DNA of 64,000 nt from Nymphaea colorata (GCF_008831285.2 NC_045146.1:18655149-18719148); one strand, 5' to 3'; positions 13,501 to 27,063 are shown, numbered from the stretch's first letter. The notes: generated by a model from the sequence alone, not told the origin. Numbers and translations are program-made.

Positions 13501-15618
13501 TTTGTCTCATTCTCTTTTTCTCACATGGTTGAATTGACCTTTATGCCCTTCTCCTGACTTTTCTTCTTTTTTTTTTTTCTTTTTTTTGTGAGGGAAAAAG
13601 TTTCTTCAATCAATATATATTTTTTGTTTATAAGACCTTCAAGTAGAAAGAAGTCAAGAATGTCTACAACAGCAAATGGATTAGCATGAATCTCTCTTAT
13701 CCAAAGTTTATCAATTAAAAAAAAAATATCTATTCTTGGCACAGAAAATACCTTTTCATATTTTAATCTAATCTCCTTTGAAAAAAAAAGTTGCGAAAAA
13801 TAGAGAAGAAGAACTTGCTGGTTCTAGGAATGTGAAGAGTTTATTAGTTCATTAAGAGTTTGGTTGGTTGAGTTATGAAATACAATAGAAATACAAGGTT
13901 TGGTTGTTCCAAATACCATAATCTGCGGCGACAAGAGGTTGGGTAGAAGTTTCAGCTTTAATCGGGCAGTGGGGTGTCTCCTACTCATCCGAAAATGCAG
14001 TATATATAGTTATAGTTGAATGCAAATCCAGAATCTCAATCCACAAGCATGGACCAATTGAAAGTTCTTGGATTTCAAGAGATTTTACCTTGAAATTTTA
14101 TTTATTGAGCCATAAAAATGATAAAAGAAGCAAAACCAACATGGCCAAATCTCCTAATTTAATATAAGAATGAGCATTAATTTCATTAATTTTTTTTCTT
14201 TTGTTTATATCATTAAACTTTGAAGTTTTTTTTTTTTTCCTTTTCAAGCTTTTCATACATTTCTTTTCAGTAGCCACATGTGACCTACTAATAGGTAGGT
14301 AGGTACCCCCATTTATTGAGATTTTTCTATCTTCCTCCCTTTCCAAGGAAAGCAGGTAGGAGCAATCACATGCTCTCAAATTCTTATCACAGGAAAAGAA
14401 GGTTAACAGTTCAGTATCAGGTGCATCTCTTGACATGATTGGTCAACTAATATTGGTTCAAAAACCAAAGAGATCAAGAGTTCAATACTCAAAAGATGCA
14501 TTTTTGTATAACATTATCTTAACAAATTGGGCGCTCAAAAATGACATTATAATAAAATTGATCAAATTTATTTTGTTGGATTAGCGGCTGGTAGGCGGTT
14601 AGTCATTGATTTAAATCTTGATGCCGCAGCCATTCGTAAAAGCAAACACATGTTAGGATCCGAGGCACGGGAATAACATTGATGTTTTCATGTCTCGCGC
14701 CATCGGTTAATAGTAGCTTCCCCGAAGTAAATTTTTTTTTTAAAAGAAACATGTTTAAGAAGTGGACATGATTAGTTTGATAATCAATCTCAATAAATGT
14801 AAGCAACAATCTACAAGTTCACGAATAGAATGTCCACAAAAATATTGGCAACATGAAGTTAAACATGTTTATCACTTAGAATGTGCCAAGTATATGCTTG
14901 TCATATACCTTCACTGATTCATAGAGAATTGTGTTACTTTTCTCCAAGGGATATCAGTTGATCTCGTACTACCATTTTCAATATTGATAGGTTTATGAAA
15001 AGTACATCATGTTTAAGTTTTGCAATTTGAATTGTAAACTTTAAATTGCTTCTTTTGGTGAAATTGTATAAGTATGCTTAGAAAGTAAAGAAAGGAAGAA
15101 TGTTATATTTGTCTAATGACATTTGCTTATTTTATTAAACTTATTGCTAAACATAGTTAAGATGTCAACTTGATGAGCTTGTGACGATTGCAAGCATCCC
15201 AAGTATCAATTGACGGATCAAACATAAAAATAAGAATCTTTTCTTCTCTTAATTTTTTCTTGATAAAAACTTGAAAACAATATTTCAAATAAAAAAAAAG
15301 TAGTTGTAGCGGGCACTGTAAGGGTATTTTAATAATTTTATATCTGCCATTCAAAAAATCAGGGACATTACCGTACGTACTGTAACTCCTTGCAGACGCA
15401 TGTCGCCGTCTGTCGCGAGTGATGACAAACCCCAAGGACTCATTACTTATCACATTTCGGTTTTCTTTGTTTGCTAAATTTTTTATCCAATCAAGATTGC
15501 TAAGCAACTGCTTGTTGATTAAACTGCAATTCTATTTCTTTTTTTTTTTGGTTCGAAATCTCGAAAATCTATCTGCGAGTTAACTTGCATAACGCTCTCT
15601 CCCTCTTTCTCCCTTCCC

Positions 15619-15627
15619 TATATATAA
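15619..15627 (+). promoter_or_regulatory. Probable TATA box of the kinase gene
   Basis: TATATATAA lies in a pyrimidine-rich context (CTCTCCCTCTTTCTCCC just upstream), about 920 bases before the kinase ATG. The predicted transcript start near 15650 would put all three short upstream frames inside the leader. A leader intron cannot be excluded: there is a plausible acceptor, TTTTTGGTATAG, at about 16373-16384. Confidence 0.45.
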
Positions 15628-15816
15628 TCCTGGAATTTCCGGATCCTCTGAAGGAGAGTGTCCTTAGTTGTGTGTTTGTCCTGCATTTTTTTGGGGTTTC
15701 AGTGGAGAGAGTGGAAAGTGGGATCTGCCATTTCCTAGAAAGAGAAAGAGATCTTGGTATCGTCGGATTTAGTTCGTGCTGCTTGGTTTGATTGCGGTAA
15801 AGGGTAGCTCCGGTCG

Positions 15817-15864
15817 ATGGGATCCGGGAATGGAAGGTTTGAAATGGGGACGCGCGCTGTTTAG
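15817..15864 (+). promoter_or_regulatory. Upstream ORF 1 in kinase leader (15 codons plus stop)
   Basis: ATG at 15817, stop TAG ending at 15864. It lies upstream of and does not overlap the kinase start at 16546. Whether it is in the mature mRNA depends on the leader splicing. Confidence 0.4.
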
Positions 15865-15887
15865 GTCTGGGGGGTTTTTGAGTCTTG

Positions 15888-16040
15888 ATGAGGAAAGGTT
15901 GGCCGCCAAATGTGAATATCTGTTTGGCTCCGGGAGTTTTTGATCTTGCTTGCACGGAGCGAACTTGGTTTGTGGAAGTTGGGATCTTCCTTGCATTTGG
16001 GAGTTCCTTCACATCTTGGAGTTTGAGAAATAGGTTCTAG
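15888..16040 (+). promoter_or_regulatory. Upstream ORF 2 in kinase leader (50 codons plus stop)
   Basis: ATG at 15888, TAG ending at 16040. It begins 23 bases after uORF 1 ends. At 50 residues it is long for a chance uORF, but I recognise no conserved peptide in it. Confidence 0.4.
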
Positions 16041-16049
16041 GTTCTGGGT

Positions 16050-16169
16050 ATGCTGGAGGGAGAAGAGCTGGTTTTATTCGGGGAAAAGAGTGAACAGAAG
16101 TTAATCTCAGCAATCGTTCCTGACAAAGTTGGATTTGCGACCACAATCGACTTGCATTGGATGTCTTAG
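16050..16169 (+). promoter_or_regulatory. Upstream ORF 3 in kinase leader (39 codons plus stop)
   Basis: ATG at 16050, TAG ending at 16169, only 9 bases after uORF 2 stops. The peptide begins MLEGEELVLFGEKSEQ and is rich in acidic residues. It ends 376 bases before the kinase ATG. Confidence 0.4.
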
Positions 16170-16545
16170 CTCTTGGATCCTGGGATTCTCAAGAAAGTCC
16201 TGGAAATCATCTCCGTGATCTGACTCTTCAGTTTGGAAGTTCAGATATTTGTCATTTTTAGGGAAAAATTTTGAGGTTTGAGTTTTTTAAATTTACTTCA
16301 TAGACCTCGTGTTCGAGAAGAAGACAGGAACTTTAAGCAATTATCTGGTAGAGAGTTTTTTTTTCCTCTTTATTTTTGGTATAGATCGTGGATCTACTGG
16401 GACTTTTGAGTTCTCAGAGTTTCCTAGTCGAAGATAACTTGTACTTCTTGGTACTGTGTCAGTCTTCATTCGTCGGTTGAGCAGAGAAAGTACAGAACCT
16501 GCATTGCTTATAAGCCTTTTCAGGATTGACGAATATCCGGAAGCA

Positions 16546-19280
16546 ATGAAGAAGCTACTATCACTGAAGAGGAATTCATTCAATTCTAGGACCGTTGGAG
16601 GATATACGGAGGACAAGAGGGTGATCTCGTGGTCTAAATATCTGGTCTCTTCCGGCGGAGCGATCAAGGAAGAAGGGGAGGAGAACTGGAGCGCAGATAT
16701 GTCCCAGTTGCTGGTAGGAAGCAGGTTTGCTTCGGGACGTCACAGTAGAATATACCATGGGATCTACAGGGAGAAGGAGGTCGCAGTCAAAATCGTAAGT
16801 CTCCCTGAGGAAGACGATGCATTGGCGGCGCTCGTTGAGAAACAGTTCAATTCAGAAGTTTCCCTCCTTTTTGGCCTCAAGCATCCTAACATCATCTCGG
16901 TAAGTATTTCCCACACCACGAAATATATAAATTCAGAGATTGGATTTCTGTAACTCGTAATTTACTGTGTGTCTTTTTCAAGACCCATGCTACTGAAAGT
17001 TTTTTAAGAGTCTATTCCATGTAATTTATTATAGTATACCTGGGTTGGCTGCACCAGAAGCACGCATGCACGGCTCATACTTGATGTGGATATATGGTTA
17101 TCAGAGATTTATGTTACATGTCATAGTTTCTGATATCACATAGATCTGTGGGTGTTCCATTTGTTGTTTACCATCATTTACCATCCTGAAATGCAATTTA
17201 CTGAATTCTAAATATTCTGGTTTACGTGGTGTAGTTTGTTGCAGCTTGCAAGAAACCCCCTATATTCTGCATTATCACTGAGTATATGTCAGGGGGGTCA
17301 TTGAGGAAGTACCTGCATCAACAGGAGCCTCATTCTCTCCCCATGAAGCTGGTTCTCAGGTTGGCCCTTGATATAGCTCGTGGAATGCATTATCTTCATT
17401 CTAGAGGCATACTTCATAGGGATCTCAAATCGGAAAACCTACTTCTTGGGGACAATATGTGTGTGAAAGTGGCAGATTTCGGCATCTCATGCTTAGAATC
17501 TCAGTGTGATGATGTCAAGGGTTTCATGGGGACTTATCGTTGGATGGCACCAGAAATGATCAAGGAAAGACAACATACCAAAAAGGTTGATGTTTACAGT
17601 TTTGGGATCGTCTTCTGGGAGATTCTAACAGCGTTGATACCATTTCAAGATATGACGGCTGAACAAGCTGCATATGCAGTATCCCAGAAGGTATAATTAT
17701 GTTGATATCAGTTTCTTCTAGCTCTATCTCTTGGCAATCATGTGAATTTTCATAAGTGCCAATTATTTCCTGTACTTTTCAGTAATTTATTCTGGTTATT
17801 CAAAGAAAGAAAAGAAAAACAATTTTGACTGATTGAGTGTGGTGTTGATCCGTTTCCAGTTTGAATCATACCTTGTGTCATGCAAAAATGATCAACAATT
17901 GCCTTGATTATAACTGCATTTTCTGATTCACATATATTTTAATTTTTAACAACATAATATTTTGTATGTTCACATGTATCTAAGGTGTGTCTCAATGAGT
18001 GTTTGGCATTTAATTTCAGGGTGTGGCGTCTAGCCGCTGGGTTCGTTTTTTTCTCAAATGACAATGAAATCTAACTCTGACTCCTTGAGTTGCATTAAAA
18101 TTTATCGCCAAGCAAACTATATTGATATGGATCTGATTGGCAAGCTCTGGCATTGAGTCCTTTTTTTGTCACTTTCTTCAGTCATGTGATGTTGCGAACT
18201 GCTTATCTGCTGTCCTTCTATAATCTTTTTCTCATTTGATGGTCATGTTGATAGGTATCTTGTCAGTAATTTGTAATATATAATCATGTGAATTTCATTT
18301 AGACCAGCTAATTAAATGTTTAAGATGGAGAAATTTCTTATGTTTTCTGAAATAATGTGATTGGAAGGTCCTTGTGGATTATGTTGAAGAAGATGCATCA
18401 TGTAAATATGTTTCTTATGTGTGGAGGATGCAGGTCCTTCTTCTTCATACTAAATTGGTGATTTCAGTAACATTGCCTGCTGCATCCACTAAAGCATTCT
18501 GTTAGATGAACCTGCATATTATAGCCTTGTGAGGCTCTTCAAATTTCCTTTTGTGTTGTATAATGTGAACACATTTTTTTTCCTACTTACAGTGACATGT
18601 TTTTTTTTCTTATTTTCTGTGGGAGTTTGTGATTTATGAAATTTACAAATGAACCTCATACGACAAGATATAACATATGATAGTCTCAATTTTTAATGCA
18701 CGTATCCAAAAGACACATACTAGAAATATGAATGGAGGCAACTACTTGGCTGCATACTTAATCCTTTTTTTGTTGGTCTATCCATGCATGCCTGCATAGG
18801 CACATGCAGCTGCCCATGTGCAATTTTCTTTTCTTACGCAATTGCCATTACAGCTGTACAATATGAAAACGCATGAATTTATTGATGGGCTCCACTTTTT
18901 AAGTTATGATAAAGAAATCAATTCCTGTTGTTTGCCTGTTTGGTGTTTGATCAGCTCTATATCTTTAAGTTTGTCCTTGCTAACGTTGTATAACCAGTAC
19001 TTTGTCTGTGTATATATGTGTGTCTTTTGTTGAAATAGTTTTAGGCGCTCAGAAAAATTTGCGTCAAGTATTTCATGATCTAAAGAACATGCATTATATT
19101 AACTCATTTTTGTGAAAAAAATTTGAATTTTTTGTTGCGCAATTTTAGTACAATTTGAATGGTTGATGTTTCACCTCCTAAACAAATATGTATTGGTTGA
19201 TTGAACTAATGTAATGTGTACTTTCTACTAGTATTCAAAGGCTCAAAGCTGTGTTCATTTTTTGTGAAATTGTAAGAAGT

Positions 19281-19328
<48 letters not shown>

Positions 19329-20481
19329 GATTAAAAGAATGTGACACTGGAAAGCTGATCACCCAAGCCGCAAAGGATAAGTGATCAGGTAGGTACTTCT
19401 GCCAGTTCGAGTAGCAAATGAAGGACTTTCTCACTTCGTAGAATAACCAAAATTAAGATTTTATAATTATTTCGTGCATTTTTATTGGTATCGATTTGAA
19501 ATAGCTTTTAGAATTCCAACGTAAACAGAAAAATAGAAACATGCACCAAATATCATGAGATTCTCTCATTAGTTTCTATGTTTCAGTAGTCTCGCCTGGC
19601 TCCGAAACACTTATTGCAGGCTCACAAACACCAGAAAGGTAGTTTAGCATTCTTCTTGGAGCATATAATTAAGCATCTATAACCTAAAGGTGTTCAAAAG
19701 TGTTCTATCATGTTAGTCTAATGTCATCAAGCAATGAAAAAAATGTAGAAGGCCTAGATGTTATAATAATTTTTTCCCATGAAAAACAAAAGGTTTTTAT
19801 GCTCACTTGGGTAGATAACTTAAACCAAGTGCTAGACTTGCAGCTAGGGGGGGTGTAGATGGCATAGGCAGTAGCTTTGAATAGATAGTTCAGAAACTTC
19901 TCTAGGCATAATGAAGTCAGTGATTTTTCTTTTTCTCTCTTTTTTTTTTTGGTCACTCTGATCTGTATGACAGGGTACATCCATTGGCATTATTTGTCTG
20001 TTCGTGCAAAGAAAATGATATGCTTATGCAGGCTTTGCCCTGTATTGTCAATGCACCACATTCCTTAACAAGCACAGAAATGAGAAAAGTCAAGTAAAAA
20101 AAAAAAAAAGAAGAAGCTGTATGTGTATATGCTTATAGAAAGTATGACTTCTGTATTTTTTTCATTTCTAAATTTCTAATATCTTCAGCTTCCAGCTTAA
20201 TTCTTAAGTTAACAATTTTAAAATGATTGCAGAATGCTCGGCCACCTATACCTGCCACTTGCCCTGCAGCAATTTCTAGCCTCATCAACCATTGCTGGGC
20301 AAGCAACCCAGATAAGCGTCCACAATTTGATGAAATTGTTCCAATTCTTGAAGATTACGTTGAAAGTCTTGAGCAAGATCCATCATTTTTCTTATCCTAT
20401 AAGCCCGCTGATTATAACAAAATTTTTAGCTGCTTTCCCAGGCGCATGGTGACACGAAGAGCCACATCTTTACAAGCCTAA
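16546..20481 (+). CDS. Raf-like serine/threonine protein kinase, HT1-type
   Basis: Coding exons 16546-16899, 17235-17690 and 20233-20481 join in phase 0 to give 352 residues. The catalytic domain fills most of the protein. It has the glycine loop FASGRHSRIYHG (about 61-72), VAVK lysine 82, C-helix glutamate 104, HRDLKSEN with D181, DFG with D199 and APE near 223-225. The loop form (FASG.HSRIY.G), the entry SADMSQLLVG and MGTYRWMAPEM match group C Raf-like plant kinases such as HIGH LEAF TEMPERATURE 1. HT1 in Arabidopsis acts in guard-cell CO2 signalling; that role for this paralogue is only inference. ATG 16546 is the first in-frame ATG; the frame is open upstream but offers no other ATG. The short N-terminus (about 55 residues) and the C-terminal tail carry no recognised domain. 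Intron 2 is 2.5 kb and holds a (TA)n tract. All catalytic residues are present. Confidence 0.93.
19284..19325. repeat. (TA)n microsatellite in kinase intron 2
   Basis: About 20 TA units inside the 2.5-kb second intron of the kinase gene. Confidence 0.95.
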
Positions 20482-22088
20482 CACCTTTTAAGTGCCATAC
20501 ACCAGTCTCGGTTCCACTATTCATTGGTAATGTCTTGTTTTATTGGTAGAAAGTATTGCAGAAGACGCGAATGTGTTGCACGCTCCTGCATTTACAAGGA
20601 GTCAAGCAATGGAAGTGTCTTGCACTCTGAAGAAAGAGTGCAAGATTTGACACTTCAGTAGTCAAATAATGTGATTCTGCTTCTGTATGAGTTGCATACT
20701 GAGCTTGATATGTAAGTGCTTGTATTCTATCTTGGAGATTAAAAATGTATCAGTGGATGCGCGTAGAACCATTTCTGTTTCTGCTGGCTGCCTTCTGTTC
20801 CATTTCTGTGTGCACACAAGAGTCAAGTAATATGGATGAAGCTTCGCTTTTCTTATTCTCTTAACTTCTACTCTCCACTAAAAATTATTCTCGCATTTTA
20901 CTCTTATTCTACAGCCCTATGTGCGTTCTTATGGATGTTCATATGTGTCGATGTGTGATGATATTTCTGAATATTGATACCACATAACTATTGGCTTCCA
21001 CTTGGACCTTCTTTACCATAATGATGTCGACATCTGTATGCATTTAAGAGCTCGAAGGATCCAGCAAATGAAAAATTGGAGAGATGGTGCATTGTTATGT
21101 GATGAGCATTTTTGGCGTTTTAGGAACTTCTGGAGTGCTACAGTGTCAGCAGTGGGATCTCCATAACATTACTGATTAAAGCTTGATAGGGGGAAGCCTT
21201 TCATTTAGTAATACTGCTTTTAACTTATTTTGAAAATGATATCAACTCTGTACCAGTTCCTTATGAGCTTGAGCATTTTCTAGAAGCATTAACGTCATTA
21301 AATACGTGACACATGGCATTGAAATGAAAAATTTGCAAAATAAAGAGGTATTTTACTAACATATATTATTAGAGGACACTACTTGTAACTTGAATCCATC
21401 TTCGTATCCCAAGATTTCCATCTTCCTCATTAATCAACTAAACACAGTGCATGGTTGAGAGCAGCAAATAAGCAGAATGTTCAACCATTCACGTTTTTTC
21501 CAGAATACCTAAAGACTCACCATGCAAAACTCGGATTAATAATACTTGTTCCAGAGGCTAGTGAGAAGAGCCACTCCATATGCCGATTTTCCTCTTAATT
21601 AGATAGACAGATATCTAGTTCCTACCAGTGCCTATTTATGACTATCTCTTTTGTCAACTCCCGAATGTATAGGGAGTTGATGCCTATCAAGAAACTAATA
21701 GGGCATCCCAGCCTGTTCCCATCTCTAATGCCCCTTTGACTCCAAACTCCACCTGAAGCACATCTCCCAGGTTCCCTTTTTGGCCGCAAGTGGTTCTGCC
21801 GCAGTTATTAGCCGGCGTAAAATGGAGACAGGAAGCGAGGAGTGAAGTGGTAGCAGTAAACTAATACTTGAATAATGTAGCATTAACAAAATTGATAGGA
21901 TTTAAGAAACATGTGAAGGGATAAGCTAGGCAATGTCCTTGTAACCATAGGCTGTAGTCATTCTAGAGCCTCATTGAACCTTGTTTTCAGGAGTTCCATC
22001 TGCAGGATAAAGGGCCATGATCTGTACCTGTAGTAAGATTGTCAAGGGGATGCAAGTTTTTACCAAAAAAACATCGAAAGTCCCAACT

Positions 22089-22126
<38 letters not shown>

Positions 22127-24671
22127 CATCCACCTGGTTAGAAGAGTTGAGGTTCAGAAGTTCGAGTTAAAGAGGGTAAAGAGTTCAATAGTTGAGGTGC
22201 ATCTATTGGCATAATCTGGTAGTAGTCTGCTGCATCTCATCTTGTCTTCAATGAAAATGAAAACGAGAACTTTTCCTCCATAAACTTCCTGAGTTGCCAG
22301 AGTGCAATACGTCAACCAAACAGTCTACTCTTTTGGATCTTTCAAATGAGTTTATTTTTCTTTTCACGTGTTTCTGTGATCAATTTCTCCTCACAAACAC
22401 TGGTCAATATATACAAATAGGTTCTCATACCCACGTAATATGGGTTAGGTGCTGGAATCCGACCAACTGTCGTTTGGTTGAGATGGTAGGTAGGTTAGGA
22501 TGCCTGGTTGGACAGGTGCAGGAGCTGAAGGTGCCTGATGTAGTTGGAACTTTTAAAAAATCAACAGCAGTGCTTTTCTGGCTCATAACATAAGATTCAT
22601 GCATTAAAAAAGAAAAAGATACATGGATTCCAAGAATATTTGTAAGTTCCAAGCCTGATGATGCATCCATGCAATTAGCTGGTGAAAATGCAAGCATAAT
22701 ATATAGTTTTTCTTTCTTTCGGTTGGTCAAGTTCAACTAATCAAATGGCCGTGTCACTAAGATGATGACAGCTTTAAAATGCATATTGCTATTTTAAAAA
22801 GGCTGCTTCTGTTTCCTCAACTCAAATTTATATCTAGAGATTCCGCACGTAAGAAACCTACCGAATAGATTCTTCCAAAGGATATGAGACCAAAAGTATC
22901 GATTAGAGCATCTGGGTGTTCTTGTTTTTGAGTAGGAGAAATGAAAGGGATACAGTGGAGTTTGGTAGCAAGAGTAGTTTGAACAGTAAATGTCACCCAC
23001 TAGATATTCTTTGCGGATTTATTCAAGAACCAAGAGTGTTCACGATGAGGATGCTAAAGGCTTACAGAGAGGGGACCCATCGTCATCTATTTCGCTTTTC
23101 CTCAAGTTCAGACTCATTGAAATCTCATTCTTGTGCCTTATTTGAAGGAAATCCAAATGCCCAAATAGATTCACCAATGCTCGATCTTTATGAACTGCAT
23201 TACATCATATCTCTTCAACCAAAAGAGTATGATTTTCCGTTTTATACCCGTTTTTTATGTAACTGAAGCAGGAAATTATAGACACGTACCGATCATATTC
23301 TTGTATTTGAAACACGATTGTTTATAATGTGAACCGTCATAAAGTCCAATTTAACTGAAAAGAGATTGTGTTTTTAATTACCATTAAAAGAGAATAATCT
23401 AAGCTTCAACCATCTTGAAGCCTTTCAAAAACAATACCATAAGAAAGTTCAAACTACAAAAAGTGTTGGAATTTGAGTTCAGATCTTCAACTTGGCACTA
23501 TGATGCCATCGCCCCACTCTTGCCCCTTGTTCACCATTAAAAGACTTAAAAAAGTTGAAGTCAATAGGTGATGCGGAAGCAGTAGGCATTGGGGTTTAGA
23601 GAACTGGCATGAAGCAAGAGGCGAATCGGAAGAAAAGAAGTGAATTAGAGCGAGAGAGAGGGGAACAGGGGTTTCCTGTCCAGTGTAGACCAGCGAATAT
23701 GTAATATTAAACGGGTATTTCTTTTGAAGGTCGCCCACTTGGCATACGATTCTCATTCTAGGTATCTAAAATAATGGCGTCTGATTGAGTTGGAAGGACG
23801 TACAATTTGGAGGTCTGGCATTCTCCTTTCCTCCATGGCTGCCATAGAGAGAGAAAAGAGAGATTCCTCTCATCCACGAGTTTGTCGTCACAGCAAAACT
23901 GCTGGCTGCTCCGGCGACAGCCCCTCCTTTTCCACTCAGGCAAACAACAAAAAGAAGCTCCAATCAATCACTGGTTCCACTCCCACAGCTGCCTCGTGAA
24001 ACTGCGCCTGATTCCTTTTTTTCTTTCCTTCCTTGTACTATTTAGTTATTCTGTTGGCACGTAAAGTTTTTTTAACTTTAGCAATCGTAGTCCGAGAATA
24101 GTGCCTCAGATATTAAAATACATATATAAAAATTGAGGTGGCTGTATAAACCTATGCTATGGCTATTAAATAGGTCTGCGAAGAGGGCCCTGGTTACCGT
24201 TTCACAGATGTTCTCGGAAGAGTTCAGGTAAAAGTTTTTCTTTCAATTTTTCAAAAACTCCCTCTCTGACGGCTCACCTCAGCACCCATAGGTTAGGCTG
24301 CTTTAGACGGCTTTGTTTGAGAAAACTTATCACGCAAACACTAAACTGCATAAACATATGTTTCTCAATTTGGGAATTATAGGACTGCCAATGTGGTGAT
24401 TTGGAGTTTTCCTGTTGGCCAGACTAGGAATACAGACCAAGTTCGTTCCAAACACTTCATAACATCTCTTCTACCAGTGCAGGTTCACTTGACGCCTTTG
24501 ATGTAGGAGATCCATAGTTACCACCCTCGTTTTGAGTATAAAAATCTCTCACCATACTTCTTGTTTGAGCAGCGGAACCGATATGAGAAACGCAGTTCCG
24601 TTGGTTTAACCTGCCACTGCACAACTCTAAAATGAAAAGCTTTAAAGCTAGCATTTGGATAATCACAGGGG
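20482..24671. other. Kinase 3' region and intergenic DNA, no gene recognised
   Basis: The kinase 3' UTR should occupy the first few hundred bases. I could not fix its poly(A) site. A (TC)n tract lies at 22089-22127. Open frames at 22294-22593, 22916-23266 and 23807-24064 have no domains or convincing coding character. A small unrecognised gene near 23.8 kb is possible but unsupported. Confidence 0.5.
22089..22127. repeat. (TC)n microsatellite
   Basis: About 19 TC units with one TTT interruption. Confidence 0.94.
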
Positions 24672-25055
24672 ACATATAAGGAGGTCAGCTAAGTCATGGA
24701 TTATTTTGCTTTGTAGCTATTTTTAAGAGGAATCCAGACTCTTAGGGGATAGTTTGGGATCCACTAAACCAAGAAGTTGAACCCGGTGTGGGAGTATACC
24801 AAGTTGTGGTAGTGAGTATCAAAGTCTGACATAAAGTCACACATGCATGGGCACATGTACCTTAAGAGTGAGCAGAGTGAAAAAGTTTAGTACCATACCA
24901 AGGGTTATAAAGAAACTTCAAGAACATATGAGGAGGTCAGTTAAGTCATATATTATTTTAGTTTTTAGCTCTTTTGAGGGAATTGAACCGAAACTGCTAG
25001 GCAGTGGATTATTGGGATCCATCAAACCAAAAGCACGAAACCTAGTGTAGGAATG
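24672..25055. repeat. Diverged direct repeat, two copies about 130 bp long, 252 bp apart
   Basis: Copy 1 starts at 24672 (ACATATAAGGAGGTCAG) and copy 2 at 24924 (ACATATGAGGAGGTCAG). Both continue with AAGTCAT.ATTATTTT, TAGCT.TTTT, then GGGATCCA.AAACCAA and a GGTGTGGGA / AGTGTAGGA segment. The text beyond copy 2 (GACCGATGTGGAACTAGG) resembles sequence common in plant dispersed repeats. It holds no coding content and its family is not identified. Confidence 0.6.
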
Positions 25056-26824
25056 GTCCATGGAGCTCAAGACCGATGTGGAACTAGGCCGGGTTGTGAC
25101 TTTTTTTTTTTTTCAAAAAAAGGCTTTTTAAAAACCAAATTTTGTTAAAACTTGGTTTTGAATTATTTTTAGGAATTTAGTTTGCATGTTTGGGTGACGC
25201 ACACCCAAAACAATGTTTTTTTGGTGAAAAAAAAAACTTGCACAAAGATAGGTGGTCAAGTTATTGTTTTTTCAAAACTGAGTTTTTCACAAACTCAATT
25301 TTAACCGTCACCCCAAATTGACGCAAATCAGCATTTCGCCTCCAAAACATTGTTTTAAAGTGTCACCCCAATGCACAGTAAACTTTACTGTTAGAACACT
25401 TGGAGTATTTCATTGAGGGGAGCAAACGTGATAAATATTGGCATGAATTCTGAAAATTTTCACTGAAGCAATTACATTTTTCAAAATTTTTACTGGTACC
25501 AAGAAAAAAATATGGAAATTTTAGTGTTTTTCTAAAGCCTAGGGGGTCCAAGGCCCCTCCCAACCCTCAGTCCCTTACTACTTACTAGGCATAGGAGTCA
25601 ATTTAGTAAATCTAGAACTGATTTTTAAAAATTAAACTTGGGAATAAGCACAAAAGAGCCTTCCCTACTTTACTTTGTCTTGATGCAGATTATCCTTTTC
25701 TTTTCTTGCAGCCGGACCCAAAGGCAGAGACAGGTGTATATATGAGCAATTGCCCACACAAACCCACAAAAAGTGTTAAGTGTTCGTTCTCATTGAAATT
25801 TTATGGTAGTTTTTCTGTTTTATGATATTAAAATTATATAACTAATATCCCTAATTCAAAATTTTCTAGCTCCACTACTGGTCGAACTGTAGCAGTAGAG
25901 GTGGTAGCAAAGAAACTAGTTAAGTAGCAACACCCCAAGCATGGGGCATTCGGTTCCATTCCCTCAAATGTTTGGGCAACTTGCCTAACTAGTGATCTTT
26001 TTAAATTTACGCTTTCAAGTTTAGTTTAAACATATCAAGACTTCAATCCCCAATGCACCCAATTCTGTTTAGGCTAAAAAAGAAAGGAAAGAAAAAGAAG
26101 AAAACTCGTGAACTGCACAATACCCAAGAAGCACCAAGCTCACAAGAGCCAAAGGAACAGTCCAGGGTAATCATCAAAGGAATGTGAATAGAGAAACTGA
26201 CAAATCCATAGATGGAATAATGCAGACTACGCTGTTGCTGGTTATATATATATATGATATTGATCAGAAGATAACTAGTTGTACTAAAATATGGAACATG
26301 CAAGAAAGGAATCAACAAAAGCCTGGCCATGCATTGGATAACCAATTATACCTACTTGTCTACTTTCGGACGCTCACATCTCACTAACCAGTACTGTTAT
26401 CAGGTGCAGTAACTCCACAAAGAGGTCTAAGAACTCAGTATGGGAAAGCATACTCTAGATGTATTGCATAAACCGCTAACAGTTTACTTAACCGCTCTAC
26501 TCATCATCAGCATCATCTCTCTCTCTCTCTCTCTGCCAGTCCTCTAACCTTGGCCCCTTGACCATACCATCATCAGGCAATGCTACAAGACCAGGTGAGA
26601 AGCAGTCACACTCTCACATGGATGGATCCATATGAAACCAAAAAAGATGACAAGAGTGGGAATTTGATGGAAAAGGGGAGGTTGGTGAAGAGGGGCACAT
26701 TCAGATCCTGCTGAGTTGTGGAGGTTGGAAAGGAGTCAATTCATTTGTGCAAGATTTGGTGGTGTTGGTGGTGCAATCAATTTGAGGAAGGCCATCTCAT
26801 TGCTTTGTCTTGCTTTTAAGACAG

Positions 26825-26875
<51 letters not shown>

Positions 26876-27063
26876 AGTTTTATGTAACTTAGATGCTCTA
26901 CATATGAACCCCTCTTCATAATTTGACCACCAGTTCTGTGAATGTGACTGCTTTCACTGAGATTTATTAATTTATACCCCTACCGACATCTCATGGTTAA
27001 CTATGGGTCATCCTAGTACACCTATAGAAAAGTTTTATAATTTTTGCTTCAACTTGCCAACTT
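25056..27063. other. Intergenic stretch, no gene recognised
   Basis: AT-rich DNA with poly-T tracts near 25100. (CT)n tracts lie at about 26516-26534 and 26830-26874. No protein family, RNA gene or confident transposon ends were recognised. Confidence 0.55.
26830..26874. repeat. (CT)n microsatellite
   Basis: About 22 CT units in intergenic DNA. Confidence 0.95.

Larger units (their letters stand above)
9491..15600. other. Intergenic stretch, no gene recognised
   Basis: AT-rich with many poly-T and poly-A runs. Repeats: (TA)n at 10159-10209, (TA)n(GA)n at 10470-10538 and (AT)n at about 13363-13384. Two less AT-rich islands, at about 10640-10900 and 12410-12830, have open frames on both strands but no recognisable protein, splice structure or homologue. 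No RNA gene was identified. Confidence 0.55.

Noticed and set aside
16456-16545. N-terminal extension of the kinase frame upstream of 16546
   Set aside because: The frame is open but has no ATG there; the codon at 16456 is GTG. The first in-frame ATG is 16546.
23766-24064. Cluster of short frames on both strands, including an ATG at 23838
   Set aside because: No family match or splice structure, and the frames are mutually overlapping.
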